From positions 1 to 64,000 of the forward strand of contig KN805393.1 of NCBI GenBank assembly GCA_000818945.1: DNA of 64,000 nt, given 5' to 3'. Positions 28,732 through 40,960 of the stretch are shown here, piece after piece. The stretch is from Schizochytrium sp. CCTCC M209059. Its lineage: Eukaryota; Sar; Bigyra; Thraustochytrida; Thraustochytriidae. The notes beneath the pieces are model-generated. The model searched no databases. It was not told the DNA's origin and saw nothing but the letters and a program-made list of their open reading frames with translations. Made by a program: the position numbers and the translations under genes. Each line of letters opens with the position of its first letter. The stretch's first letter is position 1.

Positions 28732-31700
28732 TTAAGCCCGCGACGCCAAGTCCTGAGAGTTTGATGCCGCCGATTGCGAGTTCGAGGCCGACATGCACGA
28801 ACGGGCAACCGACTCAAAGAGACGATGGATCTCCGGAGCACACTTGGTGAACGAATAGTTCCAAAAGCGAAACCGCGGGTTCTTGATGAGCTCAATAAAG
28901 GTAATGAGCAAACCCCAGGGATGCGGGCGGTGAACAATGAGACGCTCCAAGAGGACGCGCGTGATCTGTTCACGAATGAGATCCGTGCGCGCCTCAAGAA
29001 ACAGATACAAAAGCACGGAGCTAAAAAAGTGCGTGTGGCTGTTCGGATAACGCAGCTGATTTGCCAAAGCATTCACAAAATGATACCGGCCCTCCTCATC
29101 GAGGTCATTGAGTAGCTGCGAATAGAGGCTGATTGCCGAGAGCGATGACGACTGCTGCAGAGTATTAAGCAAGGGCTGCACCTCGCCGCCATTTAGCTGC
29201 TGCGCGCGCGCCCCCGCAAGCTGGCCAGTCACCGAGATGCCCACGTGAAGCGCAAGCGCATTTACGAGCGGAACGTTGTACTCATTTTCATGCGTCGTCG
29301 CATTCTGCACCAAAAGCTTGTCCTTGAGCTCACTCACGAAATTGGCCGGCTGCCCCTTGGCCAAGTACTCGTCGAGTGCGGGCAAGAGCTTGGCATCCTC
29401 CAACGCACGCTTGTACTTGGCCAGAATGCTCGGGGCACTCTGGACCTCGGGGAGCGCCTCGATACGCAGGTCAGGCGTAAAGGGATCCAAAAGCTGCATC
29501 GACCGGGGAAACGCCGAGAGCACCAGATTGCGCAGCTGGATGCACGTGGCCGGAATCACGTCGCAAAGAGAAAAGTGGAACGAACAAAGAAATTCCGGGA
29601 AATCGTGCAAGAGAACCAAAAGGACGCGAAGCGTGCCCTTGTAAAGGACGCGCACGCTTGCGGTGAGTTGGGCCTCGCGCAAATATGGCTGCAGGAATCC
29701 AAAAAGATCCACCAAAAGACCCTCAAGCAGCTCCCACGCGCGTACATCGCGGCACCGCAGAAGCTTGGGCATGAAGCACCGGTGCGAAATGAGCTCCAGC
29801 CACGCAAATGAAAAGCAAGGAAGTTTGCTAGGCGGAATTGTGCGCATGTACACATCGGCAAAAGTCGCCAACAGGGCGACCTCGTGTTCCTCGGGGAGAC
29901 CTTCCACCTCGTATGCCTCGATCAAGTCTTGTTGCAGATTCAGAAAAAGCCGAAAGTAAGGCCGCTGGTCGAGAAAGGCCTCAACATTGTTTTGAGACCG
30001 CACGACGAATTCACGGCACAAGACCCCAGCAATAACATCAAGAACCATGCTGAGCAACGAGGTCCGCTCGCGGAGGTCCGCGTACTTGACCAGAAGGACC
30101 ACAAGCTTGCAAAAGGCGTCAATGGCCACGTACGAGAGCTTCGAAGGGAATCCGCGGCCCCCTGCCGCAGATTCTTGCGAGGACGACGGGGTCTGTGTGA
30201 GCGAGGACTCCACGCACAATTCCGTCGTGATACGGAAGAAGCGCAGCGCATTCTCATTTCCCTTGAGCGCACCTTGTTGTTGCAGGAGACCCATGAACGG
30301 CCTGTGCACGGATTCGTGCACTGCGCCGTCCGGCATGGCGCAAAGCTGAATCCAACGATGCAGCAGGTGCGCAACCTGCTGCCGGAGCTGCGGCGGGTCC
30401 GGCGAACGCAAAAAGAGTCCAGGCTGCAACGACTGGCCCGAGGTTGCGCTCTGCGACTGTTGCAGTGGTGACGGTGGTTGTTGTTGTTGTTGCTGCTGCT
30501 GCTGCTGTCCTTGCTGTTGGCCCGAAGTCTGCTGTTGCTGCTGCTGTTGCTGCTGCTCCGTGGCGAGCATGCGCACACTGTCCAGCAGACTTTCAAGCCC
30601 GGGAACTTCCGGCACTTGCTGGCCGCCGCCGCCACCACTGTTCGCACCCTGTTTGCTCATGACAAGAATCTTCTGAAGTGTATCCAGGGTCATGAGCATC
30701 TCCGGAATGAGTACCATGCGGCTCAAGATACATTCGCGAACAATGTCCATGGCGAAGGATACTGCTGACATCTGACGACCCACTTCCATAAGTTTGGCCA
30801 GGTAAACGTCAAAGTCTGCGAGGTGGATGAGCTTGGTCCGAATGAGGCCAATTGTGACTTGACGATTCAGCTTGTGCTCCACTGGCGCGTAAATCACCCA
30901 CTCCGTAATGCTCTTGCGCAGTGACGCGGCATCGCTCGCCAGATCTCGCAAGAGCTCAAGCATGGCAAGATGGACTTCGAGAACCAGCTTGTCACCGGCG
31001 CCAATCTCGTACAAACGCTTGAAAACGGGCTGTACAAATGTACGCACGGCATCGTCGCGCTGCGCAGGCGCGATCTGCTGACCAATGCTGCGCATCTCGC
31101 GCAGGCGTGCAAGGATCTCATGGTCGCTCGGCAACTGGCTCACGCCGGCGCCGCGCGCACCAGGGGACGAAGTGATGAGTTCTTGCAGCAAGTGATTGAT
31201 CTGAATAAGGTGCATGCGCCATTTTTCCAGACCCTGCGAATTTGAAATGGCAGGGCCCAACGGCGGCTTACCAGGGCCCATGGCAGACTGGCCTTGCTGC
31301 TTCGCCCCAGGTTTGACCTGGGGTCCTGCTGCAGAGCCCCCCACCGCAGCTCGAGAAGGGGGCACCATGGGCTGGCGCGGCGTTCTCTGAAAGGACTCGT
31401 ACACCAACAGCTGATGAGGGCCCAGGCCTTGCAAAGACGGTGTAGGCCGAAGATTATCCGGCAGCGCACCAGGATACCGATTGCCGGTTTGAAACACGGA
31501 CATGTCAAAGTACGGCGTGTTGTGGCGTTCGCGCGATTCGCGACGCACGGTGAGGGACTTTTCAATTTGCTCATCAATGTCTCGCATCGCCTTTTCGGTC
31601 GCAGCCTTTTCAATGAGCATGCACCCCAGCTCCAAATTTTCAATGGCACAGTGCTGCACCACCTCGTCCACAGCGGCCTGCTGATTCTCGCGCGGAGTCA

Positions 31701-34700
31701 AGAGTGTGCGCAAATGGCTGCTCATCGAGGCACGCAAAGGCTCTTTGCATGTGACCAAAGCCAAGGCGCCCGCAAGATTCGAAACCATCAAATGGGCAGC
31801 CTTGCGCATCTTCTTTTCGTCAGGCTCCATGGCAAAGTCTTTGGTGATCATTTCGCGTGTCGTGATGCACGCAATGGTAACGGAGCGTTCCACCACCGGC
31901 TGGATGATCTCGCGGATTGCGCGATCCACAGCAACAGGCACCACGCGACGGAGAAGACTAGGCTGTTGAATAAAGAGCTGCAAGCCGGGATTGATGTGAA
32001 CGTACGCACCCAAGTTCGGAATCTCGGTGTGCTCGGGAATGGCACTGATCTTGGAATCATCCTGCTGTTGCTGCTGGGGCTGCTGCCGATTGCCACTTTG
32101 AGCCTGAAGATGCTGCTGTTGCTGAGTCTGAAGTCCATGGTTCATTTGCGAGCCAGACTGCTGTTGCTGCTGCTGCTGCTGCTGCTGCAAAACCGGGCTC
32201 GGGGGCGGCGCAGGCTTCTCGGAGGCCTTAAAGTTGAAGTCCGGATTGGACTCGAGCTGCGGCCGCCGGCAAAAACGCAAAATGTTCGAAGGTTGGATGG
32301 CCTTGAGGTCAATGGAGAGGTTCTTGCAAAGCACCTCAATCTCGAACTTGAGGTTCAACTTGAGCTCTGCCAGCTGATACAATTCGGCAAGAGTGCGCAA
32401 AAGCCCCATGACCCAGGGGTTGTGCGATACAAAAACCTTGGAACCCTTGGTGCCATCGAGAATCTTGGCCGCAAACGGAACCACCGCAATGAGCCAGCCG
32501 CGCTCGTAGCCATCAATCAGTAGTCCCTTGAGGTTAAGCTCGCGGTGCAAGAGCGGCTTATTCTTGGCGAGCGTCAAGCGACCCAGCCAAGAGCCCAGGT
32601 TTTTGAGAATCGAGCGTTCGTTGGTAGAAGTGACAATTTCGTTGCTTCCCAAAAGTCGACGAACCGTAGCCAACGTCCGAATGCGGACATGCTCCATAAG
32701 ACCAGACTCGCCAATCTGGTCGAGGAACGACATGTACAGCGTGTGGTAGTTGCCTTGCGTGCTCACCCGTTTGGCGACCAGATAATAGGCGACCCACTGA
32801 AAATACTCCGCCTTGAGCACTTCCTTCGCCTCCTTGACCTTGTCTGCGAGATTGCGTTGCGCCAGATTGTTGATGATAAAAGTAATGCGGTCCTCGATTT
32901 CAGCGCTCGGAGGCGGCACAGACTCGCTCAAATTCTTTGCACCGCCAATGAGCTCGTCGAGACGAGCAGAGAAAGCTGCGTAGCGATCTTCGGTGCGCTC
33001 GGATCCGCGCAGCGGAAACGGGCCGGGAGCCACCGGTGAGCGGATGGCATTCTGCACTTGCTGCACGACAGACGAAGTCCCGCCAATCGCCGGCATCGAA
33101 GAGGCCACGGCAGCTGCAGCCGCTGCAGCGGCGATACTGTTACTGTGTGAAGTGCTACCGTTTACACCACCACCGGCGTTGGCCAAGACAGCCTCGAGTT
33201 CTCGCACAAGGTCCGGGTATCTTTCGCGCATGTGCGGGATCTTGACCACTTGCGCAGCTGTTTGGGGCCACTCGGACAGCTTGGACTTGATCTGATCGAG
33301 CGCGACAAGACCGAAACGAAAGTGGGGCGTGTTCGTTGGCTTGCGCAACGCTTCGAGCACGTAGCGGAGCGCGATGCCCAACGCCATGCTCGAAATGAGC
33401 TGACGCTGGATGAATGCGCCGAAAATGATGCCGGTGAGCTGCACATTGCGCTCCGATTCGGCGTCGAGGGCATGGTACTTGTCCAAGACGCAGTGAACAA
33501 GAGCATTGAAAACGTTCTGCTCCATTGGGTTTGTGGAATTCTTCATTCGGACCAGGGCCTCCACAGTCTCCGCAGGGGATTTGTTCGAAGTGTACAGCGC
33601 CTGAAGAATGGCCATCGCTTGTTTCTCCACACCGCCAGCAGCACCTGAAGCCGCAGCAGCCGAAGACAGGCCGCCTCCACTTCCGTTGCCCTTGTCTCCA
33701 GTGCCCGGGTTCGTGCCATGCATGTTGTGGCGGCCGCCGCAGGCCTCGTAAGTCTTGGAGAGCTCTGAGATAAAGTCTGGCGTGAGAAGTCCGGGTTCCT
33801 GGGTGAGAACAGAGAGACGACCAAAGATGATGTCAATCTCGCGAGCAGCCAACGGCGCGTCAGCGCTCGGTCCAGCGCCCTGCTGGCCCGCAGCCTTGCG
33901 TTGCACAAACGTGAGAAGATTGCGCGCAAAGGCGCGTACCTGCTGCTGGCCTTGCGAGAGAACTGTCTTGGTACGATCGGTCAACCACTTGTCCAGGTCA
34001 TACTCTTGCGGATCCGACCGCGAGGCGCAGCATATGGCATCAAAAACGAGCGTGGTGATGGGGAGGTCGAGGAATTTGGCCATTCCATCGGGTTGCTGGC
34101 GCACGATCTCCACGAGAAAGGGCAGGAAGCTGGGATCGCGTGCGTAAAGCGCAACAAGAGCGCGCAAGAGCACAAAGTGATTAAGCTTCCACACCTGTTT
34201 GACAGTGTCCAGCTTGGGTTGCAGAGGCTGCGTCCTCTGCTGAATGCTCTGAAGAAACTTGGGAAGTAGAACGGCGTATATTTCCTCGCGCAGCGCGTCA
34301 AAGGGCGACTTGATCTGGAGTAGACCAAGCAAGAGCGTCTCAGGATAACGGTCGACAGCGTGTTCAAAAAGCGCCTTGACAAATTGGTAGTACCCAGATC
34401 CCGCAAGGGCATCGAGGGTCGCGACAAAGTCCACCGACTCCCATGCTCCGCTCGGCGAAGATTGAATTCCCTGCGGCGACGAGACCACCTCGCGCCGACT
34501 GTCTTTGGCTGCAAAAGAGACAGCGTCGGCCGGGGCGGTGGCCGCGTGGAAAAGGAGTGCCATTTGCGCCGCACGATTCTCCCACAGCGTTCCGGGTGCC
34601 TTTCCGTCGCCTGTCTCGAGGAGGGCCATGCCCGGAAGCGCCTTGCCGCCCTTCATGAGTTTGTAGGCCCGCACAATCAAGTCAAAACCAGTCTTGTCGA

Positions 34701-35934
34701 GCGCTTCAGGCGAAAGATTGTCGGTACAGGATCCGAGCAGACGCACGACCTTGTCTGCGTCAATGTTACCGCCGCTCACCTCCTTGGCAACATGCACCAA
34801 AATGCCAATGTCCCACCCATTGGCATCAGATGCGGCAGGAGACGACCCACTTCCACTCGTCCCACGCCGTTTTTCGGAAGTGGACAGACCCGCAAATGAC
34901 TGCTGCAGCTGGTCGAGCGCCTTTTCCGGCGCGGCGATGGAGCGCGTTCCGCTGACAAAGGAAGTCTGGGTGCGCGCCATCATCGCGAGAACCGCTGCAA
35001 CGTCCTCGTCGGCAAGCTTGGTGCCGCGGTCCTTGCAAAAGGGCTCGAGCACGCTCTTGAGGGTCTCCGTGGACGCCGTGCACGCGGGTCCGAGATCTTC
35101 CATAACCCCGTCGATGCCGAGACATCCGACAATGTGCGCCAGCGAGATCACGTCGTCCTCTGGCTCGAACGTCGGGATGAGACTATCGACACAGAGCGGG
35201 TCCGAAAGAGCGAGGGGCGCGACATCCAGTTTCTTGATAGTTTCAGGCAGGCGATCTTGCAGCGCGAGCAAGCAACTATTGCTGAGCTCGGTATCTGCGA
35301 GAAAGACGTGCTGGTTACGCAGCACCCAGAGAACCTTGGCAATGATGTCAACATCGGCGTCGCGGTCGCTAATGTCCAGCGACTCGAAAAGAGTTGACAC
35401 CAGGAAACGGGCTCCCTCGTCCGCCACCTTGCTGTTGGCGCTGGCGCTAAGTCCCAGCCCCACGCAGAGTTGCTGCGAGGAATTGAGGCCAAGGACCTTG
35501 CGGCAGATAATCTCAAGCTGCTGCACATTGATGGAGCGCAGAGGCTCCTTGGGTCCGGCAAGGGGCTCGCCGGTCGTGACGGCCTCGTCAGCGGCCTCCT
35601 TGGTCAACGCGGCAGCACCCTCGAGAATCTGGCGCATACAAATGGCAAACTCGCTCTGACGCATGCGCCAAAGGCTGCTTACGCGTTCGCCAAGGACGCT
35701 GAGTTTGCTTTGCATGTCGGCCGGGACCTGATCTCCGCGCTGTCCTTGCGCCGCGCCGACGATGCCAAGGTCGATCTCCTTCACCAGGCATGACAGGCAG
35801 AAAAGTTCTGCATCCTGGCCGTAGAGCGCGACGATGTCATCGATCTCGCTCGTGCACGCCTGCTGCGTCTTTTTGGTAAGCGATTCGACCAGAAACCTAA
35901 TTTGCCAGAACACTGGCGAGCAAAAGTACCCCAT
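28732..35934 (-). CDS. CNOT1: CNOT1, scaffold of the CCR4-NOT deadenylase complex
   Basis: A 2400-aa protein in one uninterrupted exon. The order of regions matches CNOT1. A helical N-terminus comes first. A HEAT region comparable to the tristetraprolin-binding domain lies near 815-930. The CAF1-binding MIF4G domain lies near 1000-1190 (IINNLAQRNLADKVKEAKEV, FLDQIGESGLMEHVRIRTLA). The DUF3819 region lies near 1320-1430 (AVDRAIREIIQPVVERSVTI). The NOT2/NOT3-binding C-terminal NOT module runs from about 2090 to near the end (FPEFLCSFHFSLCDVIPATC, LRNLVLSAFPRSMQLLDPFT). Gln-rich tracts at about 1238-1296 and 1790-1825 interrupt the conserved domains. The protein assembles CAF1/CCR4 deadenylases and NOT proteins to shorten mRNA tails. 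Met 35934 starts with the conserved leader; no upstream exon is needed. Confidence 0.95.
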   Translation of the reverse strand: MGYFCSPVFWQIRFLVESLTKKTQQACTSEIDDIVALYGQDAELFCLSCLVKEIDLGIVGAAQGQRGDQVPADMQSKLSVLGERVSSLWRMRQSEFAICMRQILEGAAALTKEAADEAVTTGEPLAGPKEPLRSINVQQLEIICRKVLGLNSSQQLCVGLGLSASANSKVADEGARFLVSTLFESLDISDRDADVDIIAKVLWVLRNQHVFLADTELSNSCLLALQDRLPETIKKLDVAPLALSDPLCVDSLIPTFEPEDDVISLAHIVGCLGIDGVMEDLGPACTASTETLKSVLEPFCKDRGTKLADEDVAAVLAMMARTQTSFVSGTRSIAAPEKALDQLQQSFAGLSTSEKRRGTSGSGSSPAASDANGWDIGILVHVAKEVSGGNIDADKVVRLLGSCTDNLSPEALDKTGFDLIVRAYKLMKGGKALPGMALLETGDGKAPGTLWENRAAQMALLFHAATAPADAVSFAAKDSRREVVSSPQGIQSSPSGAWESVDFVATLDALAGSGYYQFVKALFEHAVDRYPETLLLGLLQIKSPFDALREEIYAVLLPKFLQSIQQRTQPLQPKLDTVKQVWKLNHFVLLRALVALYARDPSFLPFLVEIVRQQPDGMAKFLDLPITTLVFDAICCASRSDPQEYDLDKWLTDRTKTVLSQGQQQVRAFARNLLTFVQRKAAGQQGAGPSADAPLAAREIDIIFGRLSVLTQEPGLLTPDFISELSKTYEACGGRHNMHGTNPGTGDKGNGSGGGLSSAAAASGAAGGVEKQAMAILQALYTSNKSPAETVEALVRMKNSTNPMEQNVFNALVHCVLDKYHALDAESERNVQLTGIIFGAFIQRQLISSMALGIALRYVLEALRKPTNTPHFRFGLVALDQIKSKLSEWPQTAAQVVKIPHMRERYPDLVRELEAVLANAGGGVNGSTSHSNSIAAAAAAAAVASSMPAIGGTSSVVQQVQNAIRSPVAPGPFPLRGSERTEDRYAAFSARLDELIGGAKNLSESVPPPSAEIEDRITFIINNLAQRNLADKVKEAKEVLKAEYFQWVAYYLVAKRVSTQGNYHTLYMSFLDQIGESGLMEHVRIRTLATVRRLLGSNEIVTSTNERSILKNLGSWLGRLTLAKNKPLLHRELNLKGLLIDGYERGWLIAVVPFAAKILDGTKGSKVFVSHNPWVMGLLRTLAELYQLAELKLNLKFEIEVLCKNLSIDLKAIQPSNILRFCRRPQLESNPDFNFKASEKPAPPPSPVLQQQQQQQQQQSGSQMNHGLQTQQQQHLQAQSGNRQQPQQQQQDDSKISAIPEHTEIPNLGAYVHINPGLQLFIQQPSLLRRVVPVAVDRAIREIIQPVVERSVTIACITTREMITKDFAMEPDEKKMRKAAHLMVSNLAGALALVTCKEPLRASMSSHLRTLLTPRENQQAAVDEVVQHCAIENLELGCMLIEKAATEKAMRDIDEQIEKSLTVRRESRERHNTPYFDMSVFQTGNRYPGALPDNLRPTPSLQGLGPHQLLVYESFQRTPRQPMVPPSRAAVGGSAAGPQVKPGAKQQGQSAMGPGKPPLGPAISNSQGLEKWRMHLIQINHLLQELITSSPGARGAGVSQLPSDHEILARLREMRSIGQQIAPAQRDDAVRTFVQPVFKRLYEIGAGDKLVLEVHLAMLELLRDLASDAASLRKSITEWVIYAPVEHKLNRQVTIGLIRTKLIHLADFDVYLAKLMEVGRQMSAVSFAMDIVRECILSRMVLIPEMLMTLDTLQKILVMSKQGANSGGGGGQQVPEVPGLESLLDSVRMLATEQQQQQQQQQTSGQQQGQQQQQQQQQQPPSPLQQSQSATSGQSLQPGLFLRSPDPPQLRQQVAHLLHRWIQLCAMPDGAVHESVHRPFMGLLQQQGALKGNENALRFFRITTELCVESSLTQTPSSSQESAAGGRGFPSKLSYVAIDAFCKLVVLLVKYADLRERTSLLSMVLDVIAGVLCREFVVRSQNNVEAFLDQRPYFRLFLNLQQDLIEAYEVEGLPEEHEVALLATFADVYMRTIPPSKLPCFSFAWLELISHRCFMPKLLRCRDVRAWELLEGLLVDLFGFLQPYLREAQLTASVRVLYKGTLRVLLVLLHDFPEFLCSFHFSLCDVIPATCIQLRNLVLSAFPRSMQLLDPFTPDLRIEALPEVQSAPSILAKYKRALEDAKLLPALDEYLAKGQPANFVSELKDKLLVQNATTHENEYNVPLVNALALHVGISVTGQLAGARAQQLNGGEVQPLLNTLQQSSSLSAISLYSQLLNDLDEEGRYHFVNALANQLRYPNSHTHFFSSVLLYLFLEARTDLIREQITRVLLERLIVHRPHPWGLLITFIELIKNPRFRFWNYSFTKCAPEIHRLFESVARSCMSASNSQSAASNSQDLASRA

Positions 35935-37112
<1,178 letters not shown>

Positions 37113-40100
37113 ATGATGATGATGATGATGGAGGACGCCGAAGGGTATGAAGAAGATCTTGACACGGAGATGAAGAGCGAAAAGCTCGAGAACAAGGTCC
37201 GCAGAAAAAAACCTGCGCCCCCAAACGTACCGAACGCGACGCGAGGCCGCGCTAGTCTCGCAGGCAAAACAAAGCATGGCGCCAAGATGATGTAAGTCGA
37301 AGCATCTGATAAAGACACACAGACGCAGCACAAAAAGAATACGCTAACACATTATCGAACGTACACAGGGTCGCGATCGAGGAAACCGGCGAAGAAACTC
37401 TGGGAGACAACACTTTGGACGACGATGCTCTCGAAGACCTTGTGTCCGCCGCAGCTACGACGGCTGATGCTCAGCGCAAGCATCAAAGCCGCAATCGGGC
37501 TCGCTCGAGCAGTCTTGAAGACTTTGCCGCGAACCCATTTCACGATTTGGTCGTTGAAGTGCCACTTCCGCGAAGACGCGCACCCGATTTACCAAAATCT
37601 CCAACGCTTCAAGCGAGTGCTGCACATATTGTGGGGGGTAGTCCGAAGGCAGCAAGCCCAATCGAACAGCGCCCGACGCACGCGCTGATGATTCCTAAAC
37701 CGAATGCGGTCTCGCGCAGAAACTCTGGGGAAGCCTCGAGTCCCCTTTTGCGTATTGCCGCAATGGACCGCGTTCGCGCGCGTGTGCGTCACTTTATCGA
37801 CGAGGGTATGAAGTGGCGCGGCCTCTTTGACGAGGCCGTGCTGCTCGAGCCACAAGATCAAGCAGAGCCAAACCTTTTGCCCGCTCGACTTTTTAGGACA
37901 TGCCTGTGCGACGGACTTGGTGTTTCGTCGGAAGACTTCGAAATGCTCTGCAGCGGGTTTCGCGCCAATGACAACCGTAACTCAAGCGTCGCAGAAAAGG
38001 TCCATTACGCTGCTTTCCTGGAGCAGGCGCTCCCCACGTGGGGCTCTGCGTCATGGGAATGCGTCGAACGCTTCCGCGTGTTTTTGTTGCGGGAGATGCA
38101 AGCCTGGGGTGCCGCTGACAACGTTGACGCAATTTTTGCGGATCTGACAGATGCCCAAGCTGCAGCAAATGGGCAACTCCGAGCCTCGGAAATGCGCAAG
38201 CTTGCACGTCGCCTGCGTTGCCAAGCGATCTCGGACGCAGATCTCGCGGTGATCTTTGCTGCGATGCGGCCCTGCATGGGCCCCAGCGGCCCAGTGCTTT
38301 TGTGTGACTTTGCAGGCTTTGCGCAGGACCCGCGCTTTCACGCCGATGTCTTGCCTCGTCTCGTTGCACCGCTGCGGTCGATGCCCACGAACGAGGTGGC
38401 TTCGCAATTACGATCTGCATTCAAAGGCGTCTCCTCGATGCGGTCTTTTCGCGCCGCTCTCGCTCGTGCTGGCATCGAGGGTCTTTCGCGAGATGAGCTC
38501 GTTCGCACGGCTCGACGCTTTGCGAAGGACTCGACATACCGAGCTTTCCATCATGAGGCTCTCGTTGAGACAATTTGCGACTATCTTTCATCATGCGGTC
38601 CCGCGACGCCATCATCATCCGCTCTTGAGGAAGAGAGCAAAATTGAATACGGTAGTGGTGAATATGGTCGCGAAAGCGATGTCGCGGAACATGATGCTGA
38701 CGAAGAAGAGGGAGAAGAAAAGAGCAGTATCAACGTCGTCCCCAAAGAGGCTGCCCCGCAGGTCTGGATCGATGCAAGTGAGCGCTTGGATACCAGGGGA
38801 AGCTCCGAAGGGCTTCCATTGCACGAGTCCTCGATTGAAAGTGAGCCGTACATCATCGATGATGACAGTGATGACGAGGAGTGCGAGGTCGAGCGGTACG
38901 GGGCAGCGGCAGGCGATCAACCTCGCACGACTCTGCAAGAAATTAATGTGGGAGATTCTGACGAGGAAGAGGATCCCGCGACATCGGACAAGGCGATGGA
39001 GAGCAACCAGAGTGCTCCATGGTTTCTTCGCGACAACGAAATCTCACGACGTCTAGCGCCAGCTCGAGATGATATTCTCGACTTTGCGATCTACCTTGGT
39101 ATGGACCCCGAGCAGGACAAGGCCTGGCTGTGGCTCGCAGAGGAATGTTTGTACGCACCGCTTCCCAAGGGTTGGTGTCAAGCTCGTGATGAGTCGTCGT
39201 CGGGTCGCGGCGACGTATATTACTGGCGGCGTGATGACCCACGTCAAAAGACGCAATGGGAGCACCCTCTCGACCCCTTTTTCCGGAAACTATATGCACG
39301 TCTCAAACAGGACAAGGCACAACGTGTGCTTGACGCTAAAAGCATGGGGCGTGTCCGACGTGGACCACGTCGCAGTGGCGGTGCTGGCGCCGGAGATCGG
39401 CCCATGAGTGCTCATGTGCTCTCACGTGCGGACCAAGCCGAAGACAGCGCGGAATTAAATTTGCTGCGCAGAATCGCCCGACGCACTGCGCAGCTCGAGC
39501 CTTTGGACGAACCTGCTCCCGAAAGCGTGCTCGGAGACGGTCCATTGGATCCAACTGCAAAACGAAGGCCTGTTTCGGCCATTGCGCGGCGATCGAATCG
39601 AGTCATGCCTGCGGGAAACCTGCTCGGCGGTGACCGCGAGGAGGATGAGGTGAGCAACGTACTGACCTCGCAACGCGAGGCGCACCGAAAACGAAAAAAA
39701 AATCCACGCGTGCTGCCCTTGGGCAGTCTTGCCGGATACGCGGCGTCGCTGTCCTCGACTCGTTCGCCAGACGGAGGCGAGGAGGGGGTTCATGAGCTCA
39801 AGCTGCAAGAACTACCGTTGCCGAGACCTTTGCCTGAGGACGAGTTGCGGCCTGTGTGGTGGCTCCACGGGACAGGACAGGAACGTCGCCGGCTCGCGGG
39901 CACGAACCCGGCCTCTTTCCGGCGTCAGCTTGCCCCAGAGGATGTGCTCGAAGTGGCCAACTATTTAGGGATCTCGCTTTCGGGCGAGGCGCACTTGATG
40001 TGGATTGCCAAGGCGGCTGCGTTGTCGCCGATTCCTCCACGGTGGCGTCTGTGCTTCGACGAATTCACCGATGAACACTTTTTCGCGAACGAGGATACCT

Positions 40101-40696
40101 TTGCTGTATCGCGGGCGCATCCGTTGGACCCGTTTTGGTCGCTTCTTCTTGATGCCGAGCGCGTGCTTGGGGCACGTGGTAGCTCTGCGACCGCGGGTGA
40201 AGCTTGGGTCAGCTTTTACGACGAAGACGAGGACGTGTACTTTTACGAGTTCTCTTCGGCCGTGACACGCTATGAATTGCCAGAAGACGTGGGTTCCATG
40301 ACTGCTCCGGCAGTTGTTCGGGCTGGGTGTTGTGGGGCTAGTTTGAGCGCGCAGGACACGGAGACGGAGCGTACGAGCACGGAGGCACTTGCTCGACGGG
40401 AGGCTGATGCATTTCGGTTGAGTTTGTGGGCTGAGCTCGATGCAGTGGATGACTTGGAAAGCCCGCAAGATCGCGCGCGCGCTCCATTGGCTCGGCTTTT
40501 GGCCTGGCCGTTCTCGCAGATGCTTGGCAAGCTCGACCTGATCAAGCTTACCTTGCTCCTCGACTGGCTGGTGGAGCCTTGCACGGTTGCTTTGGAGGCC
40601 GCAAAGCGTACACGAAGCGAATTACGGTCTGCAGTGCAGGCTCGAAGAGACGCAGCGGAGCAGCTTACCAAGCACATTACGCTGCGCAGTCGCTGA
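37113..40696 (+). CDS. CEP164-type double-WW protein with EF-hand-like N-terminus, two exons
   Basis: Exons are 37113..37291 and 37369..40696 (1168 aa). Exon 1 begins with six ATG codons in a row. The splice uses a perfect GTAAGT, CTAAC at 37344 and ACACAG, and joins in frame; unspliced, the frame stops at 37293. Residues about 190-465 form paired helices with EF-hand-like spacing but poor calcium ligands. Two units near 640-705 and 915-1035 each have a short helix (WLWLAEECLYAPLP; LMWIAKAAALSPIP), a WW-like strand set and a final HPLDPF. This is the arrangement of the CEP164/centrosomal WW module (M-WLA.E...PLP..W...YYFN...G...W.HP.D..Y). CEP164 works at basal-body distal appendages in ciliogenesis. 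Here the WW module occurs twice, the EF-like part is extra, and the long coiled coil of CEP164 is absent. An axonemal or centrosomal role is inferred. Confidence 0.72.
37292..37368 (+). other. intron 1 of the CEP164-like gene
   Basis: A 77-nt intron: GTAAGT donor, CTAAC at 37344-37348, ACAG acceptor 20 nt later. Phase 2, frame-preserving. Confidence 0.85.
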
Positions 40697-40960
40697 AAGC
40701 TGAACCAAGAGTGAGAAATAGGCAGGACATGGATGAACACAGTGTTGCAAATGATTTGTTTCGCAAATGAGCTAGTAAAATTCACGATGAGGCTCGACAG
40801 AAATGACAGAAATGAACACAAGGGCGCGCGAATTTTTCTCTCTATTGTCACCAAGCTACATTGGGGAGAGAAAAGTCGCAGCGCGTCGGAGGAGCACGTG
40901 TGGCACGTTCCGTAATAGAAGGTGTATATTGCAAAGATGATGCGCGGGAAGCGAGGACGT

